Both the position numbers and the translations under genes were made by a program. A stretch of 64,000 nt of DNA from positions 9,484,983 through 9,548,982 of the forward strand of contig NC_051138.1 in NCBI RefSeq assembly GCF_014839805.1, in the 5' to 3' direction. This document shows positions 60,204-64,000 of the stretch, piece after piece. The notes beneath the pieces are model-generated. The model worked only from the letters and a program-made list of their open reading frames with translations, was not told the origin of the DNA and searched no databases. Origin of the DNA: Manduca sexta (lineage: Eukaryota > Arthropoda > Insecta > Lepidoptera > Sphingidae). How positions within the stretch are numbered: the first letter of the stretch is position 1; the number at the start of each line of letters is the position of its first letter.

Positions 60204-62402
60204 CCTTTCAATGTTCGATGCTCGTCCCAAACTTATATAATACATATGACATTTTATACGATATATTTATCATCTATGTGTTTTTGCCTCTCTAAGCTAG
60301 GTTTGAAGTATGTAAGAAAAACGGATCATACCGAAAGGTCATATCCATACGTAATGACGAATAAGATAAGTCAAACAAATACCTAGAACACGATACTCAT
60401 CCGTTGGGAGTTTACAGGCTTTTTTACTTGCAATGTTTATATTGTCTACACAAGTAAAGCTCGCGATAAGCTTTTATCTCTATATAGTATATAACAAAGA
60501 ATGTTGCAATTTTTTTTTTGTTTTAGGTGCATTTAAATAAAATATTGTTTTTTTAATATTTTTTTACTATTAATTTTTTACGCATTTTTTAATGTGAATT
60601 AATGCATGAATCATAAACTGACTTGTGTTTAATAGGAGGTCTCTTGACTAAAAACACGAACTGTTTACCTATGAATAACAGGCTATTAAGACCCCAAACA
60701 ACCTCTGTTTTGAATGTGAAAAGTGGTGCGAACTTTGAATTGATACAATTTAGTCATACATAAGCAAACAAAATACTATGTGTACAAATATATAGTAATA
60801 TATTCAAATATACGCGGATCTATTGTGCAATCTATCCATTACTGAATTTACAGTAGGGGTACTCAAAGCTAATATCCAGCTCGACAAATTTTCTGAGGCG
60901 GCGAAATTCTGAGAGTGCCACAAATATTTTTTTTGATAATTGAGTATTTTATTTACTAAAAAGAGTATGTATATCCAAACTATAATTTTCTATATTTTTT
61001 TGAAATGGTTAACATATTCTACCTATATATAGCGCAGGCGTACCGCTGAAGTTATATCCTGCCATACATCTATCCCTAGGACAATAAATTTTTCGTCGTG
61101 TCATTCGATTTTGCCTCGCATATAGCTACGATTAATAATGCAATATGCGGACTGCCAAAGGGAATAATTAGTCGTACAGACCCGCGTAATCCGCAACAAT
61201 TGCGGACGTGGTTTGACTATGGTTTACGCAATTAGAAGCTATAGTTACACCACAGTAACATGGGGACAACTACAAGTACTAGAGACAAATACTGAAGAAT
61301 ATAAGAAATATTGCAGAGGTGTCAGCTGTAAGTGAAAACGAAAACGAAATAGACAACGGCACAATGAAATGCATCTTAGCCCAGTTAGCAGAAATGCATT
61401 TGCAATTCAACAAAATCGCAGAGACTATCGACGCAGCACTCAAAGTTATTATAATCATCAGCATTCCCCATCAAGGTCAAGTTCAAAAGTAAACAACATT
61501 ATTAATTCATATAGCTGATCGAAAATTTATAGACAGGGTAACTGAGCTGACGTCGCCTGCAACCCTAATCAAATCGACGCAGCAAACTATTTGCACTATT
61601 GACATTAGAACGAATTTCAAAGAATGATTCATGGGTTCTCTATTTAGAGATTTGGCCTTCATATTGGTTTTCATCGACAATTGACTTATAGCGTCGTTTT
61701 TAAGATATTCGTAATTTTATTTTATTTAAAAATTACACTTAAAATGAACACTTTCGAAATATTAATGTAGCTACATTGTAACGCACCCCCAAAAAGGCAA
61801 TTTGTGGAAAAAAATATTTATATATTTGTCTCTAAAAAGATCCGCGAATAAATTTTATTGATCATTTTCACTTTACATCCACTACCTACTCATAAATCTT
61901 TTCATAGTTTTATACTTGAATGTATAAAAAGAATATTCAAAGCCGTTTGCCAGGGGGGAGAGGCGGGGAGACTTAATAAAATGTACAAATGAAGTTATTT
62001 TTTACTTTAGGCTTTATATTTCATACAACTAAATGTTTTTATTATCTTTAATATAAAAAAAATAACCTAAAAATCAAGATGAACAAGATTTGAAAATATA
62101 TCAGAAACAGTTATAGCATTTAGAAAGTGTTGAAGAAAGACAGATATTTTTTATCTGTATTTTCACGGCAACTTTTTGACTCCCACAATTAATTCAAAAA
62201 GATTTAAAAATTATATTATAACTATTTCAAACAAACTCAACTACAAGCTCTCGTTTAAACGAGAGACGAAATTGGTATGTACAGTTAAATATTAATTAAA
62301 TCTAAATTTCCAACTTCATCGACTAATACTTTTCTTAATTAAAATATTTAAATATCTTAATCCACTTATTTATAGACTTTATTTATCTAATGACGGAGAA
62401 TT
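60204..62402. other. intergenic, mostly featureless
   Basis: AT-rich. At 61283-61492 there is a 69-codon plus frame without an upstream ATG (reading ENEIDNGTMKCILAQLAEMH), coiled-coil-like, perhaps a gag-like retroelement remnant, unassigned. A GCCGTTTGCCAGGGGGGAGA block at about 61942 resembles those near 1406 and 3603. Confidence 0.35.
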
Positions 62403-62590
62403 GCTGTGATAACAAGTCTGTTTCTCAGCTTTGTTTATTTGACAGCTTGCTGTTCCTTCCGCTTTGTTTATCTGACAGCTAACTAGATTCAAGCTGTATC
62501 CCAATATTAGCCAATCAAAACGGCTTTATGTCTACGCACTGCGAAGGGTGCCATGCCGTTAGCACTGAGAAACAGATTTGTTATCACAGC
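62403..62590. mobile_element. 188-bp MITE
   Basis: 26-bp inverted ends with one mismatch: GCTGTGATAACAAGTCTG at 62403 and the complement ending CTTATCACAGC-like at 62590 (actual TTATCACAGC). Inside is a direct repeat of GCTTTGTTTAT(T/C)TGACAGCT. The target duplication is unclear. Non-coding. Confidence 0.7.
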
Positions 62591-64000
62591 AAATATAGAG
62601 CTTAGGTAAATAACGACTATGAATAAGGGGGTTAATCTTTTCATTTGGTAACTAACAAAGATGATATTTAGTCGACTTAACACTTAAGGGGTAACGGCAA
62701 TTAATATTGCTAGATAATCACGTACGAGGAGCCATAAACAACATAATTTATACACATTACAAATCTCATTAAGTTCATTTTAAGTGTAAAGAGAATTTTC
62801 CTTCAAATGTCCCTGTCTATCTTTAATATATGTATCATAATTTCTCCTGTCAGCCTCCACTAATATTTGAGTAGCGGCAAATCTTAGATACAGCACGCAA
62901 TCAGCCCAGTGTGACAATAATGCTCCAATCAAATGAATAGGCACGTCCGCCTCACATACGATTACTCTATGTACCACAATATGACACCAAAACCGAATTA
63001 TATTCAAACAAATGCTTAAAAATATTAAAATAAATTCAGATGAATTTTGCCTCTATTGCACATGTAGATATGAGTATATTCATTAACTGCGTACCTATAA
63101 CATTGTCAACACAGCACAGTCAACTTCAAAAATACAATAGGCATGGTTTTATAAAAAAAAGCCAAGTCTTAGTCTATCTGGGTATGTGTGTACCTACGCA
63201 AAATCGATGCGCTGTTAATTGTTTTTCGATTGAGGTAATTGTAAGACAATCGTGCGTGATTGACTAACAAATAGACATAGGTACATTTCACAGCTGTAAA
63301 TTCTATACAATATAAAACATTGTAAAATGTTTTATATTGTAGTGTGGCCTTGCTAGGGAAAAATAAGATTTGTAGTCAAAATATTGTTACTTCAATAGAC
63401 TTTCGTAATAGGTACAAAATATAAGATTAAAAACATGTTAAAACACAACAGACGTGAATACACAGCCCTCAGAACAAAGGACACTTGAATCTTGATTAAG
63501 TTTAAAGAAGACGGATTGTGGGAATCTAAGCTCGGTAGTTTTCCGCAATACCGGCTAACGCCACGGCCAGCGGCCACTTTAAACTTATGTTATGAATATT
63601 TACGATACATTGAAGAATTTCTCTAAAGTTGTATCAGATACTTTTAAAATACGTAGGGAATTTCAAAGAAAATAATTGGTTAAAAACATCATGTAAACAG
63701 AAAATGAGTTGGTACTTTACTTCAAATTATCTACTTTTAGACAATGCGTAGACGCCGTCAACCTGTTGCCGATAAACTCCACTCTACTATGAATCTTACA
63801 GTTGTTAAAGTAATCGAAACAATTTAATAGTCTTTCTAATAAAACCCATACCTTTATAAATAAGTACGCTCCTAGTGCTTGACGCTACACTTTGCTTTAA
63901 ATGTAAGGCTGTAAAAATATTACTCAAGTTTACACATAAATCCGACGAATCAAGGCTGCAGTAGTTGCGCCATTGCCTATTTTTCGATGCATAACACATT
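62591..64000. other. intergenic, no gene seen
   Basis: AT-rich to the window end. It contains one perfect hairpin (63307-63340). Open frames such as 62780-63007 and 63805-63999 have no family resemblance or gene context. Confidence 0.4.
63307..63340. repeat. perfect 15-bp hairpin, 4-base loop
   Basis: Arms ACAATATAAAACATT (63307-63321) and exact complement (63326-63340) around GTAA. Confidence 0.65.

Overview
The window is eukaryotic, AT-rich nuclear DNA from an insect, very probably a moth or butterfly. Three split genes with GT-AG introns can be assembled by eye: a chemosensory 7-TM receptor, an acyl-CoA desaturase carrying the NPVE signature of the lepidopteran delta-9 (C18>C16) clade, and a rhodopsin-type neuropeptide GPCR. 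The space between them is crowded with transposable elements of lepidopteran type (tRNA-derived SINEs, small non-autonomous Helitrons ending in CTAG, RTE and jockey-type LINE pieces, a Penelope-like element, pogo-like, hAT and THAP-encoding DNA transposons, and MITEs). No tRNA, rRNA, CRISPR array or bacterial-type operon was found.

Layout. 1-130: an abrupt very GC-rich patch, perhaps the end of an exon of a neighbouring gene. 1889-5237 (minus): an odorant receptor, complete in five coding exons (411 codons), with a poly-A retroposon flanked by 13-bp target repeats in its last intron. 6316-8302: a pogo-like DNA transposon with TA target duplication and a MITE nested inside it. 8303-18851: gene-poor; it holds a Helitron-like element split by a jockey-type reverse transcriptase (12752-14866), a tRNA-SINE, and another Helitron-like element containing five 123-bp tandem repeats. 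18852-24700: a truncated Penelope fragment, a MITE, SINEs and an RTE LINE remnant. 24759-24892: a TATA/initiator promoter and a 5' non-coding exon, candidate for the desaturase. 31411-32210: a THAP-encoding DNA transposon. 32929-38656: a 5.7-kb composite Penelope insertion, head-to-head, inside one 13-bp target duplication.

40318-47714 (plus): the desaturase coding region (4 exons, 354 aa). Its 5-kb second intron carries a SINE with 12-bp target repeats, a diverged MITE and an intact Helitron-like copy that is the uninterrupted sister of the one at 12752. 51533-58655 (plus): a PRXamide/pyrokinin-like neuropeptide GPCR (4 coding exons, 358 aa). 58903-60195: a hAT-type transposon with an 8-bp target duplication. 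62403-62590: a short MITE. The rest is intergenic or intronic AT-rich sequence in which I see no gene.

The three genes are not an operon and there is no sign they act in one pathway. The desaturase makes monounsaturated fatty acyl-CoAs in the ER, the odorant receptor works in sensory neurons, and the GPCR would bind a peptide hormone. All exon joins were read by hand from splice sites, reading phase and family motifs, and none was checked against transcripts.
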